Shown in pieces: positions 44,685 to 53,254 of a stretch of 64,000 bases of DNA. Within the stretch, counting starts at the first letter, position 1; every line of letters begins with the position of its first letter. The stretch is from NCBI GenBank assembly GCA_030524455.1, contig JAUNGT010000001.1, positions 336,631-400,630 on the forward strand, given 5' to 3'. Both the position numbers and the translations under genes were made by a program. The notes below the pieces were generated by a model that made no database searches, was not told where the DNA came from, and worked only from the letters and a program-made list of their open reading frames with translations. The DNA comes from Eubacteriales bacterium. Its GTDB lineage: Bacteria; Bacillota; Clostridia; Lachnospirales; Lachnospiraceae.

Positions 44685-45993
44685 ATTGACGGCGGAACAA
44701 AGAGAGGCTTACCGCGCCCATCTGATGCCCTGTCTGAAAAAGCCCGGCGGCTTTGCGCTGCAGGGCGGACAGGGCATCCGGCTGAAGGATCTGTCGGGCA
44801 AAACCTATATGGATTTTACGTCCGAGCAGTTCGTCTGCCTGCTGGGCTTTGGCAATGCAGAGATCGCAAAAGCAATCTACGAACAGGCGCTGTCCATGCC
44901 CATGGTGGCGCCGCTGCATCAGACCGATCTGCGTTACCGGCTGTATCATAAGCTGGCCTCCATCGCGCCGCCCCACCTAAACCGCCTGTCCTTTACGATG
45001 GGCGGCGGCCTGGCCATCGAATCCGCCATGAAGATCGCGCTGAAAAACGTGCCGGAGGCGCAGAATTTTGTGACTCTCTACGGAGGCTATCACGGCACCA
45101 CCTTCGGCACGGCCTCGGGCACCTTTCTGGCGGGGCGGGGGGAGGCCGGACAGCCGGCAAACGACCGGTATTTCCATTTTGTAAACCGGACGCAAAATCA
45201 TTTCGTGCGGGCCCAGCGGCCCTACTGCTACCGGTGTCCTTTCGGCCAAACGCCCGGCTCCTGCGGTCTGGAATGTGCGGAGGCGTTAAAGCAGACGATC
45301 CTGCAGGGGGTTACCGGCCCGACCGCCGGGGTGATCCTTGAGCCGATTCAGTCCGGCGGCGGGCAGATCCCGCTGCCCGGAGCCTATTTAAAGCGGGTGC
45401 GGCAGATCTGCGATGAGACGGGCTGTCTGCTGATCTTTGATGAAATCCAGACCTTTGCCAGAACCGGCGCTTTTTTTGCGGCACAGTATTATGATGTGGA
45501 GCCGGATGTGATCGCCTTTGCAAAGGGCATCGGCGGCGGTATCCCCATCGGCGGGATTCTGATCCATGACAGGCTGCAGGGCTTTGACGATCTGATGGAG
45601 GATATGCAGACTTTCCAGAACAATCATTTAAGCTACGCGGCTGCCCTCAAAACCATTGAGATCATCGAGCGGGACGGCCTGCTGTCCCATGCGGTGCAGG
45701 TGGGCGATTACCTGACAGGGCGGCTGCGCAGGCTGCAGGAGCGGTTTCCCTTTATCGGGGACGTGCGGGGGCCGGGGCTTGCCATCGGCGTGGAGCTGGT
45801 GCTGGATCCGCAGACAAAGGAGCCCTTTGGCGAGGAGCGGATGAACCGCATGTTTTTGCGCAGCGTAGAGCGGGGACTGTTTTATCAGACCGCCCACAAT
45901 GTCATCAAGCTGAAGCCGCCGCTGATTATCACCATGGAGGAGGCTCAGGCGGCGGCGGATATTCTGGAGCGCTGCTTTGCAGAGGAGGTATAA
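44671..45993 (+). CDS. Class III PLP-dependent aminotransferase
   Basis: 440 residues. The fold-type I features are present: DFTSEQFVCLLGFGN, PLP-contact YGGYHGTTFGTASG, IFDEIQTFARTG, and the Schiff-base lysine in AFAKGIGGGIPIGG. An unusual cysteine-bearing insertion YCYRCPFGQTPGSCGLEC lies before the PLP domain end, seen in several class III members. Start at 44671 follows GGAGGG, within the end of the SDR gene. In this cluster it could aminate or deaminate a keto-sugar or an omega-amino acid; no specific substrate can be named. Confidence 0.88.
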   Translation: MENYELTAEQREAYRAHLMPCLKKPGGFALQGGQGIRLKDLSGKTYMDFTSEQFVCLLGFGNAEIAKAIYEQALSMPMVAPLHQTDLRYRLYHKLASIAPPHLNRLSFTMGGGLAIESAMKIALKNVPEAQNFVTLYGGYHGTTFGTASGTFLAGRGEAGQPANDRYFHFVNRTQNHFVRAQRPYCYRCPFGQTPGSCGLECAEALKQTILQGVTGPTAGVILEPIQSGGGQIPLPGAYLKRVRQICDETGCLLIFDEIQTFARTGAFFAAQYYDVEPDVIAFAKGIGGGIPIGGILIHDRLQGFDDLMEDMQTFQNNHLSYAAALKTIEIIERDGLLSHAVQVGDYLTGRLRRLQERFPFIGDVRGPGLAIGVELVLDPQTKEPFGEERMNRMFLRSVERGLFYQTAHNVIKLKPPLIITMEEAQAAADILERCFAEEV

Positions 45994-46935
45994 ATGAAGG
46001 CGATTGTCAAATATGGTGAGCTGCCGGGGCAGGTGGACTGCCGGGATATCCCGGAGCCTGTGTGCGGCGCGTATGAGGTAAAAATTGAGGTAAAGGCCTG
46101 TGCGATCTGCATGACGGATCTGCACATCATCCAGGGCGAATACCCCTGGGAGACGGGCGTCCCGCTGGGCCATGAGTTTTGCGGTGTGGTCATCCAGACC
46201 GGCTCCCGGGTAAGCCGTTTTCGGGCGGGGGACCGGGTCGTCGCCTGCATGAACGGCGGCTTTGCCCGCTATGTGGTGAAACGGGAGGACGACTGGGTGT
46301 TTGCGCTGCCGGATCAGATTTCCTTCCCGGAGGGGGCTTTGCTGGAGCCTTTGTGCGCGGCGGCCAACAGCGTGTTGAACCGTTCCCGCATCCTGCCCGG
46401 GGATCATGTGCTGATCGAGGGGCCGGGGGTGATCGGCCTGTTCGCCCTGCAGACGGCCAAGCTTCTGGGCGCCCGCGTGATGATGAGCGGCACCGGCGCC
46501 GACCGGGAGCGGCTGGAGATGGCGAAAAAAATGGGCGCGGACCGGATCGTGAACGCAGAGCAGGAGGCGCTGGAGGAAGCGGTTGCGGATTTTACCGGCG
46601 GACAGGGGCTGGACACCGTGCTGGAATGCTCCGGCAGCCAGGCAGCGCTGGACGCAGGCCTTTCCCTGCTGCGCTATGACGGTCAGCTGACCCAGGTGGG
46701 CATCTTCGGCAAGCCGGCCCGGGTGGATCTGGGACAGCTGGTCTACAACAACCGGCGGCTGGTGGGCAGCATCGCCTACGACAGGGATACCTGGCAGCGC
46801 TGCATCGGCCTGGTCAAAAACGGTCTTGTGGACGTAAAAAGCCTTATTTCGGCTCAGCTGCCCCTGTCCGAGTGGCGGCAGGGCTTTGAAAGGACAGCGG
46901 GGCGGACGGGTTACCGGGTCGTTCTGATTCCCTGA
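45994..46935 (+). CDS. Zinc-type medium-chain alcohol dehydrogenase
   Basis: 313 residues. Catalytic-zinc ligands are seen as C-A-I-C-M-T-D, GHEFCG and the Glu-Pro region; the NAD site is EGPGVIGLFALQTAKLLGARVM. The structural-zinc loop with four cysteines that usually follows GDRVV is absent (GDRVVACMNGGFARYVVK), which explains the short length. Its ATG adjoins the aminotransferase stop. Likely oxidises a sugar alcohol or keto-sugar in the same pathway. Confidence 0.87.
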   Translation: MKAIVKYGELPGQVDCRDIPEPVCGAYEVKIEVKACAICMTDLHIIQGEYPWETGVPLGHEFCGVVIQTGSRVSRFRAGDRVVACMNGGFARYVVKREDDWVFALPDQISFPEGALLEPLCAAANSVLNRSRILPGDHVLIEGPGVIGLFALQTAKLLGARVMMSGTGADRERLEMAKKMGADRIVNAEQEALEEAVADFTGGQGLDTVLECSGSQAALDAGLSLLRYDGQLTQVGIFGKPARVDLGQLVYNNRRLVGSIAYDRDTWQRCIGLVKNGLVDVKSLISAQLPLSEWRQGFERTAGRTGYRVVLIP

Positions 46936-47056
46936 GAAAAGATGATTTATTCAATCCAGTCCTGAGAACTGTGTAAGCATATCCGGGCAAAATAATGAAC
47001 AGTAAAATGTATCAGGAGGAACAGTGATATGCAGACAGAGAGGGAAGGCGAAGGGG
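46936..47056 (+). other. Intergenic leader of the CdaR-like gene
   Basis: No strong promoter is visible. AGGAGG (47014-47019) precedes an ATG at 47029 that opens a 19-codon ORF ending inside the regulator gene, and a GTG at 47024 in the regulator's own frame. Either the regulator starts at 47024 or a short leader peptide is coupled to it. Confidence 0.35.
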
Positions 47057-48190
47057 ATGGACAATATTCTGGCGGGAAAGCTGATTGAGAAGATTTCCAA
47101 TTTTACAGATTATAATGTCAATATCATGGACGAAAACGGGATTTTGGTGGCAAGCCGTATGCAGGAGCGGGTCGGCACCTTTCACGACGCGGCCTTTGAG
47201 ATTGTCCGGGGCAACAAGGACCTGGTGATGGTGGAGATGGACAATCCGGAAAAAGGGGTGAAGGCCGGCGTCAATATGGCGGTTTACAGAAACCGGCAGA
47301 AGGTGGGCGTGGTGGGGGTGACCGGAAAGCCCAAGGAGGTTTTGCCCATTGCAAAGATCATCAAAATGTCCGTGGAAGTGATGATGGAATATGAAATGTA
47401 TAAATTTGAGAATCTCCGCAAATACAACCTGCGCGAGCAGCTGATGCACCTGATTTTCTACAATGACAATCCGGAGCGGGAGGAGCTGAGCAAATATTTC
47501 AAGGCGCTGAATTTAAAGGAGGAGCTGCTGCGGATTCCCGTGCTGGTGGCGGCGGACGGCCTGTCCGGGCATCAGGAGCAGCTCCGCAGTCTTTTAAGCC
47601 AGAGTCCGTACCGCTCCGGGCAGGAGCTTTACGATGTGACCCGGGAAGGCTTTTTGCTGATATACATCGCGATTGACTGCGGGATGCGGGATATGATGCA
47701 GAACTATAAATACCTGGTGGGCGAATATCTTTCGCCCATCCTTCGCTATATCCGGCAGCAGGGTCTTACCTGCAATCTCTATGTGGGCGCGATCCAAAAT
47801 GACATCATGTACTACCGGCAGGCCTATCTGTACTGTCTCTGGATGCAGAAAAACCTTGCCGGAAAGCCCGTTGGGCACAGCTATTATTTTTATGACTGCA
47901 TCGTGCGCTATATGGAGTCCCAGGTGTCCGTCACGGCGTTCAACGGGATTTTTCTGAATCTGAAAAAGGGTCTGGGTGAAAAATTTATCAGCAATTACAT
48001 CGAGACGATGGGAGCGATCATCGAGATGGATTACAACCTGGTCAAGGCCAGCGCCCTTTTGCATGTGCATAAAAATACGCTGGTGTACCGTTTTGACAAG
48101 ATCCGCGAGGTGCTGAATATGAACCCGCTGGTGTACAACACGGACCGGGAATTTATGGAAAGCTTTTATTACTATCTGAACAGAAAATAG
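47057..48190 (+). CDS. CdaR-type (sugar diacid/glycerate) transcription regulator
   Basis: 377 residues if started at 47057, 388 if at the GTG at 47024. N-terminal sugar-diacid recognition domain (LAGKLIEKISNFTDYNVNIMDENGILVASRMQERVGTFHDAA ... GVVGVTGKPKEV), a middle GGDEF-like region, and the C-terminal PucR-type HTH (ASALLHVHKNTLVYRFDKIREVLNMNP). E. coli CdaR activates glucarate/galactarate/glycerate genes; here the downstream operon encodes glycerate-forming and glycerate-phosphorylating enzymes, a good functional fit. Confidence 0.87.
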   Translation: MDNILAGKLIEKISNFTDYNVNIMDENGILVASRMQERVGTFHDAAFEIVRGNKDLVMVEMDNPEKGVKAGVNMAVYRNRQKVGVVGVTGKPKEVLPIAKIIKMSVEVMMEYEMYKFENLRKYNLREQLMHLIFYNDNPEREELSKYFKALNLKEELLRIPVLVAADGLSGHQEQLRSLLSQSPYRSGQELYDVTREGFLLIYIAIDCGMRDMMQNYKYLVGEYLSPILRYIRQQGLTCNLYVGAIQNDIMYYRQAYLYCLWMQKNLAGKPVGHSYYFYDCIVRYMESQVSVTAFNGIFLNLKKGLGEKFISNYIETMGAIIEMDYNLVKASALLHVHKNTLVYRFDKIREVLNMNPLVYNTDREFMESFYYYLNRK

Positions 48191-48269
48191 ACGGCGGCGA
48201 ACTTGTGCTGCCGACACAAAGAACCGGTTTTAATTTTGTGGCTGAGCCTGAATGCAAAACCTCCCTGAT

Positions 48270-48281
48270 TTTCTATAATAG
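48270..48281. repeat. Left target-site duplication of the insertion sequence
   Basis: TTTCTATAATAG is present here and at 50090-50101. The duplication includes TATAAT, the probable -10 of the downstream operon. Confidence 0.8.
48274..48279 (+). promoter_or_regulatory. Ancestral -10 of the SBP operon, now separated by the IS
   Basis: TATAAT lies in the duplicated target. The DNA 17 bases upstream reads AATGCA, a poor -35, as expected for an activator-dependent promoter. After insertion the upstream half stays here and the -10 copy at 50094-50099 is left without it. Confidence 0.5.
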
Positions 48282-50089
48282 TAGGCGTTTGCGAAACGCC
48301 AGAACCCGCATAAATATGGGATTTTTTTGTTACAAAACAGAACAACTCCTCACAGGTTTGTGGTAAAATTGAGATGTCCAATAACAATCCACCATATCCA
48401 CCTGAAAGGAGTTGTACCTATATGATACCATACAATCAGCTTTCTTTGGCAGATATTTTTTCAGATTGCCAGGAAATTTATGAATCTGACAAGCCCCAGT
48501 TCCTGTCTCTCTTACAACAGCACATTGACCTTGATGAAATTGTTCCCGCTTCCTTTCGGAAGCATTTCTATGCATCAACGGGCAGAACCCGCAAATACCC
48601 TTTGTATGCCTTTCTGTGGGCACTCATCATCCAGCGGATTTTTTCCATCCCCACGGATTCCCTGCTTCTTGTCTTCCTCCGCTATTCACGGCATCTTCGT
48701 GAATTCTGCGGCTTTGACAAGGTTCCGGATGCCTCGAAAATCACTCGCTTTAAGCAGGACTTTCTGGAGGACATTCAAACCGTTTTTGATCGGCTTGTTG
48801 ATCTTACGGAGCCAATCTGCAGTGCCATTGATCCCTCTAAGGCTTCCATGACGATCTTCGATTCTTCCGGTATAGAGGCATGGGTTACAGAAAACAATCC
48901 TAAATATGCCAACCGCATCATCAAGCAGCTCAAAGCTTATGCAAAGTCTATGCATTTTGATGACGGCTATGACCCTTATAAAGCCGCTTATGGTTCCATG
49001 CCCTCACATGCGGCTGCGAATCCTGAAATCAAACAACTCTATATTGACGGCCATTTCTGCTATGCCTATAAATTCGGTATTGTCACAAATGGTCTGGGGA
49101 TTGTCCGCTCGATCCATTTCTACAATAAGGAGTTTTTTGATAAACACCCTGAAATCATTGTAAATAAAAAATCGGATTCCCCGGATGAGGACAAATCCGT
49201 CCACGATGCAAGACTTCTCATCCCCACTTTGCAGAATCTTTTTGCTGCCCATCCACTCCTGAATCCCCAAACTTTTTTGGGAGATGCTGCCTTTGACTCT
49301 GCCCGCCTCTATAAGGAACTTCTTTCCGGCAACACCTTTGGCACCGATGCGGCCGGAAATGGGAAACATTTCCAGAAGGCTTACATTCCTCTGAATTCCC
49401 GGGCAGGTCTGGAAAACAAAGATTATTCCGTGAATCAGGACGGTATCCCATGCTGTCCGAATGATCCATCTCTTCCAATGAAATCAGAAGGTACCAGCAA
49501 GCTTGGCAGCGGCGTTACCCGATATAAGTTCATTTGCCCGAAAGTGAAATGGGAAAAAAATCCTACCACTGGAAAGTATCGCCGCGTTTGCCATTGTGAA
49601 CATCCCTGTACTTCATCTTCTTGCGGAAGAATGATCTATGTTTATCCAGAACAAGACCTGCGAACATATCCCGGCACCCTTCGTGGAACACCCGAATGGG
49701 ACGATATTTATAAAATTCGAACCACGGTAGAACGCTCCATCAACCACTTTAAAGATAGCTTTGGTATTGCCGGGCGCAGAACTCAAAACGAGAAAACGCT
49801 TCATGCGGATCTGCTTCTGGCTGGGATTACACAATTAATCGGCGTCGTCCTCGCTGACCGAATAAAACAGCATCAATACATACGGAGCATAAAGCCACTC
49901 ATCGCATAGGACTTACCACTTTAAAAAGGATTTTAGCAGTTCCTTCTACAAGTGCGCCCATTTTTCAATTTCTTTTCCCTTCCACCCACTCCGTAGTGCT
50001 TCAATCAACTATTCTCATGAATTCTGATAATATTTTTGTGTCCGCTTTTCTGTATTCCTAAATTTGATAGGCTGTTTCGCAATTACCTA
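48282..50089 (+). mobile_element. Insertion sequence, IS1182-like, 1808 bp
   Basis: The ends TAGGCGTTTGCGAAAC (48282-48297) and, inverted, TAGGTAATTGCGAAAC (from 50089 backward) match at 13 of 16 positions. A 12-bp target duplication flanks it. One intact transposase is inside. Just within the left end are a perfect hairpin GGCGTTT-GCG-AAACGCC (48284-48300) and a second stem followed by seven T, which should block read-through into the transposase. The complete ends, intact ORF and duplication imply a recent insertion. Confidence 0.85.
48422..49909 (+). CDS. IS transposase (DDE, IS1182-like)
   Basis: About 495 residues. The N-terminal DUF772-type domain is seen (FRKHFYASTGRTRKYPLYAFLWALIIQRIFSIPTDSLLL), followed by a DDE domain with MTIFDSSGI (first Asp), TFLGDAAFD (second Asp) and a C-terminal RTTVERSINHFKDSFGIAGRRTQ (Glu). 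A cysteine-rich insertion CHCEHPCTSSSCG lies between. AAAGGAG is 11 bases before the ATG at 48422; an ATG at 48374 would add 16 residues. Family assignment to IS1182 is by overall architecture only. Confidence 0.85.
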   Translation: MIPYNQLSLADIFSDCQEIYESDKPQFLSLLQQHIDLDEIVPASFRKHFYASTGRTRKYPLYAFLWALIIQRIFSIPTDSLLLVFLRYSRHLREFCGFDKVPDASKITRFKQDFLEDIQTVFDRLVDLTEPICSAIDPSKASMTIFDSSGIEAWVTENNPKYANRIIKQLKAYAKSMHFDDGYDPYKAAYGSMPSHAAANPEIKQLYIDGHFCYAYKFGIVTNGLGIVRSIHFYNKEFFDKHPEIIVNKKSDSPDEDKSVHDARLLIPTLQNLFAAHPLLNPQTFLGDAAFDSARLYKELLSGNTFGTDAAGNGKHFQKAYIPLNSRAGLENKDYSVNQDGIPCCPNDPSLPMKSEGTSKLGSGVTRYKFICPKVKWEKNPTTGKYRRVCHCEHPCTSSSCGRMIYVYPEQDLRTYPGTLRGTPEWDDIYKIRTTVERSINHFKDSFGIAGRRTQNEKTLHADLLLAGITQLIGVVLADRIKQHQYIRSIKPLIA

Positions 50090-50101
50090 TTTCTATAATA
50101 G
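50090..50101. repeat. Right target-site duplication of the insertion sequence
   Basis: Second copy of TTTCTATAATAG, next to the operon it once preceded. No good -35 is formed with the IS end, so any promoter created here would be weak. Confidence 0.8.
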
Positions 50102-50142
50102 GATCATACAGTCCGATAAAAAAAAACAGGGAGGTATTTTTT

Positions 50143-52158
50143 ATGGGAAAAAGAAGATGGATCGCACTGATGATGTCCGTGTGTATGGCGGTTGGTGCGA
50201 TGGGCTGCGGCAGCACGACCGGCGGCTCTGTACCGGCAGGTACGACGGGCAGCACAGAAGGAACGGCTGCGGCGGACGGCGCAGGGCAGGGCACAGACAA
50301 TCTGGTGCGCGGCGGTGTGGGGGACGGACAATATAAAGAATCCCCGCTTGTGCATGAGCAGGTGGAAAAGGGAGAGCTGCCTCCGATAGAGGAACGGCTG
50401 CCCAAGGAGCCTTATGTGATTGAGGTAGACGAAATCGGCGCATACGGCGGCACCTATGTGGGCGCGGCATTTGGCCCCACCTCCGGCGCGCTGGATACGG
50501 AAGGCCTTCGGTTCCAGTCGCTTTTGACGATCGAGAAGGATCTGAATACCTTTAAGCCAAACCTGATCCATTCCTATGAGATCAACGATGATTTCACCGA
50601 ATTTACGATTCATCTGCGGGAAGGCATGAAGTGGTCGAACGGCGATCTGCTCACGGCGGATGACTGGATGTTCTGGTATGAGGATGTCCTGATGAACAAG
50701 GATTTAAATCCCGCGGTGGAATCGGTTTATACCACAAACGGAACGCCGATGACCTATGAAAAGGTGGACGACTATACGGTAAAGATTGTTTTTGCAGAGT
50801 CCAACCCGGCCTTTGAGGTGACGATGGCGACGCGCTGCACGAGCCTGATCCGTACCTTCTTTGCCCCAAAGGAATATCTGTCAAAATGGCATATCAATTA
50901 CAATCCGGAGGCAGAGGCCCTGGCGAAGGAAGAAGGCTATGAGTCCTGGGTGCTTTGCTTCCAGGCGCACATTGACAATACGCAGGCGCAGAAGGATACG
51001 GAAGCGCCGGATGTATATCCCTGGGTATTGGATCGCATTGATGAGAACGGAAATCGCTTTTTCACCAGAAATCCCTATTATCATGTCGTTGACCAGGAGG
51101 GAAACCAGCTGCCTTACATCGACGAGCAGGAGGCGATGCTGGTACAGGATAAGGACGTGCGGAATCTGAAGCTGATCAGCGGCGAGATTCTGGCGGCAGG
51201 TGAGAATCCGCTTCCGGTAGCCGATTATACCATGCTCAAGGAAAATGAGGCGGCCGGAGATTATCAGGTATTTCTGTTTGAAAATACACGCGGCTCCGAC
51301 TGTGCATTTACTTTCAATATTACGGACAAGGATCCCACGCTGCGGGAGATTTTCAACAATGTGAAATTCCGCCAGGCCATGAGCTATGCGCTTGACAGAA
51401 ATACGATGAACGAAACTCTTTGCTTTGGACGCGGGACGGTCCGGCAGGCAACGGCGGCATCCAACACGACCTTTATGAACGAAGCGTTTGAAAATGCCTT
51501 TATCGAGTACGATGTGGACAAGGCGAACGCGCTGCTGGATGAGAGCGGTTATGCGTGGAATGCGGATCACACCGTGAGACTGATGCCAAACGGTCAGGAA
51601 TTTAATCTGACGGTGGAAACGATTGAAGAGTTTGCGCCTTTTGCGGAGATGGCCTGCGAATATTGGACGGCAATCGGCATTCAAAGCACCTTAAAGCAGG
51701 AGGAGCGTTCTTTCTACCTGGAGAAGGGCAAGAGCAATGACCGGCACATCCAGGCGTTTACGATGGACAGTGTGGGCGAGTTTAATTTAAGAAGCACATC
51801 CTTCAGCCGTCTGCGTCCGGGCAACGCGTTTGATGATCTGGAGTTTATGCAGGCATACAAGGATTACTGGGACAGCAACGGCGCAAACGGGGAAGAGCCG
51901 CCGGCATATATTCAGGAAATTCGGGACGATTGTCTGAAGTTCGCTACGCTTTCGCCGGATGATCCGGAGTATGCGACGCTGGGAGAAAGCCTGCTGGAGC
52001 GCATCAGCGAGCAGTGCTGGTTTATCGGCGTATCCGTGTCTCCCCGCCTTGTTGTGATCAGCAACCGCCTGGGCAACACGCCGACGGAAGGAACCTTTGC
52101 AAACGATTATAACTTCTGGAAACCGTATCGGGGCGATGCCTGGTATTTCAAGTATTGA
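50143..52158 (+). CDS. Family 5 substrate-binding lipoprotein (large, oligosaccharide-type)
   Basis: 671 residues. Lipoprotein signal ends in VGAMGC (Cys 23), then an alanine/glycine linker and the SBP_bac_5 fold with GGTYVGAAFGPTSGALDTEGLRFQSLLTIEKDLNTFKPNLIHSYEIN and FTIHLREGMKWSNGDLLTADDWMFWYED. Such long family 5 receptors are often found with glycosidase genes and bind oligosaccharides rather than peptides, which suits the GH39 gene downstream. GGGAGG ribosome site. First gene of a 13-kb operon. Confidence 0.9.
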   Translation: MGKRRWIALMMSVCMAVGAMGCGSTTGGSVPAGTTGSTEGTAAADGAGQGTDNLVRGGVGDGQYKESPLVHEQVEKGELPPIEERLPKEPYVIEVDEIGAYGGTYVGAAFGPTSGALDTEGLRFQSLLTIEKDLNTFKPNLIHSYEINDDFTEFTIHLREGMKWSNGDLLTADDWMFWYEDVLMNKDLNPAVESVYTTNGTPMTYEKVDDYTVKIVFAESNPAFEVTMATRCTSLIRTFFAPKEYLSKWHINYNPEAEALAKEEGYESWVLCFQAHIDNTQAQKDTEAPDVYPWVLDRIDENGNRFFTRNPYYHVVDQEGNQLPYIDEQEAMLVQDKDVRNLKLISGEILAAGENPLPVADYTMLKENEAAGDYQVFLFENTRGSDCAFTFNITDKDPTLREIFNNVKFRQAMSYALDRNTMNETLCFGRGTVRQATAASNTTFMNEAFENAFIEYDVDKANALLDESGYAWNADHTVRLMPNGQEFNLTVETIEEFAPFAEMACEYWTAIGIQSTLKQEERSFYLEKGKSNDRHIQAFTMDSVGEFNLRSTSFSRLRPGNAFDDLEFMQAYKDYWDSNGANGEEPPAYIQEIRDDCLKFATLSPDDPEYATLGESLLERISEQCWFIGVSVSPRLVVISNRLGNTPTEGTFANDYNFWKPYRGDAWYFKY

Positions 52159-52175
52159 TCACACCGGAACAGGAA

Positions 52176-52199
52176 GGGGAAGCCTTCACGGGCTTCCCC
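52176..52199 (+). other. Intercistronic hairpin after the binding-protein gene
   Basis: GGGGAAGCC (52176-52184) pairs perfectly with GGCTTCCCC (52191-52199), six-base loop. No T run directly follows. As with 79-133 and 11777-11825, it lies directly after a binding-protein gene and before the next transporter subunit. Confidence 0.7.
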
Positions 52200-52246
52200 A
52201 TATCCGGACAATTTTTCAGGAGCGAGAAGAAATGGAGCAAAGATAG

Positions 52247-53230
52247 ATGAAAAAATATATTTTAAAAAGATTTTTCTATATGATCGTGCTATTGGCGATT
52301 ATGTCGGTTTTTGCTTTTGTGGTAATTCAGCTGCCTCCTGGAGATTATCTGACCTCTTATATTGCCAATCTGCAGCAGCAGATGGGACAGGTGGATGAAG
52401 CCATCGTAGTGAATCTGCGCAGACAGTATGGACTGGACAGGCCCATGTGGCAGCAGTATTTTGTGTGGATGGCCAATATGTTCCGCGGAGATTTCGGAGA
52501 ATCCTTCCAGTGGAAACAGCCGGTAAAGGATTTGCTGATCAGCCGGATGCCCATGACGGTGGTGCTGTCTGTGATTACGCTGGTATTTGCCTATGCAGTG
52601 GCAATTCCGATCGGTATTTATTCTGCCAGACATCAGTATTCCGTCGGCGATTATCTGGCATCCATCCTGGGATTTGTAGGTCTTGCGACACCGAGCTTTT
52701 TTCTGGCACTGATTTTAATGTATTACAGCAACCGGGTTTTTGGACTCAGTGTGGGCGGCTTTTATTCCCCGGAGTTTCAAAATGCGCCCTGGAGCTTTGC
52801 CAGACTCTGGGATCTGTGCAAGCATCTGCCGATTCCGGTGATTGTCATCGGTCTGGCCAGCATGGCGAACGTGATCCGAATCCTTCGGGCGACCCTGCTG
52901 GATGAGCTCAAGCGCCCCTATGTGGTGGCCGCGAGAGCGAGGGGGCTCAAGGAAAACACCATGATTTACAAATATCCGGTGCGGGTCGCATTGAACCCCA
53001 TCATCAGCTCTATCGGGAGTATTTTACCATCCATCGTATCCGGCGCAACAGTGACGGCTATCGTCCTCGATATTCCTACAGTAGGTTCTTTGCTGTACAA
53101 TGCACTGCTTTCACAGGATATGTTTCTGGCAGGAGCCAGTGTACTGATGCTTACGGCGATTACCATTGTGGGCACGTTCATTTCCGATATCCTGCTGGTA
53201 GTCATCGATCCCAGAATACGTCTTCAGTAA
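52247..53230 (+). CDS. ABC permease, DppB family
   Basis: 327 residues, six predicted membrane segments. DppB motifs: LKRFFYMIVLLAIMSVFAFVVIQLPPGDYL at the start, RRQYGLDRPMWQQYFVWMANMFRGDFGESF, and the EAA-like KRPYVVAARARGLKENTMIYKYPVRVALNPIIS. Second gene of the operon. Confidence 0.94.
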   Translation: MKKYILKRFFYMIVLLAIMSVFAFVVIQLPPGDYLTSYIANLQQQMGQVDEAIVVNLRRQYGLDRPMWQQYFVWMANMFRGDFGESFQWKQPVKDLLISRMPMTVVLSVITLVFAYAVAIPIGIYSARHQYSVGDYLASILGFVGLATPSFFLALILMYYSNRVFGLSVGGFYSPEFQNAPWSFARLWDLCKHLPIPVIVIGLASMANVIRILRATLLDELKRPYVVAARARGLKENTMIYKYPVRVALNPIISSIGSILPSIVSGATVTAIVLDIPTVGSLLYNALLSQDMFLAGASVLMLTAITIVGTFISDILLVVIDPRIRLQ

Positions 53231-53254
53231 TGCAGGAAAGGAGAGGCAGATCCC

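Noticed and set aside
48282..48330. Hairpins at the IS left end as terminator of the CdaR-like gene
   Set aside because: They lie inside the IS ends and are better explained as the element's own protection from read-through.
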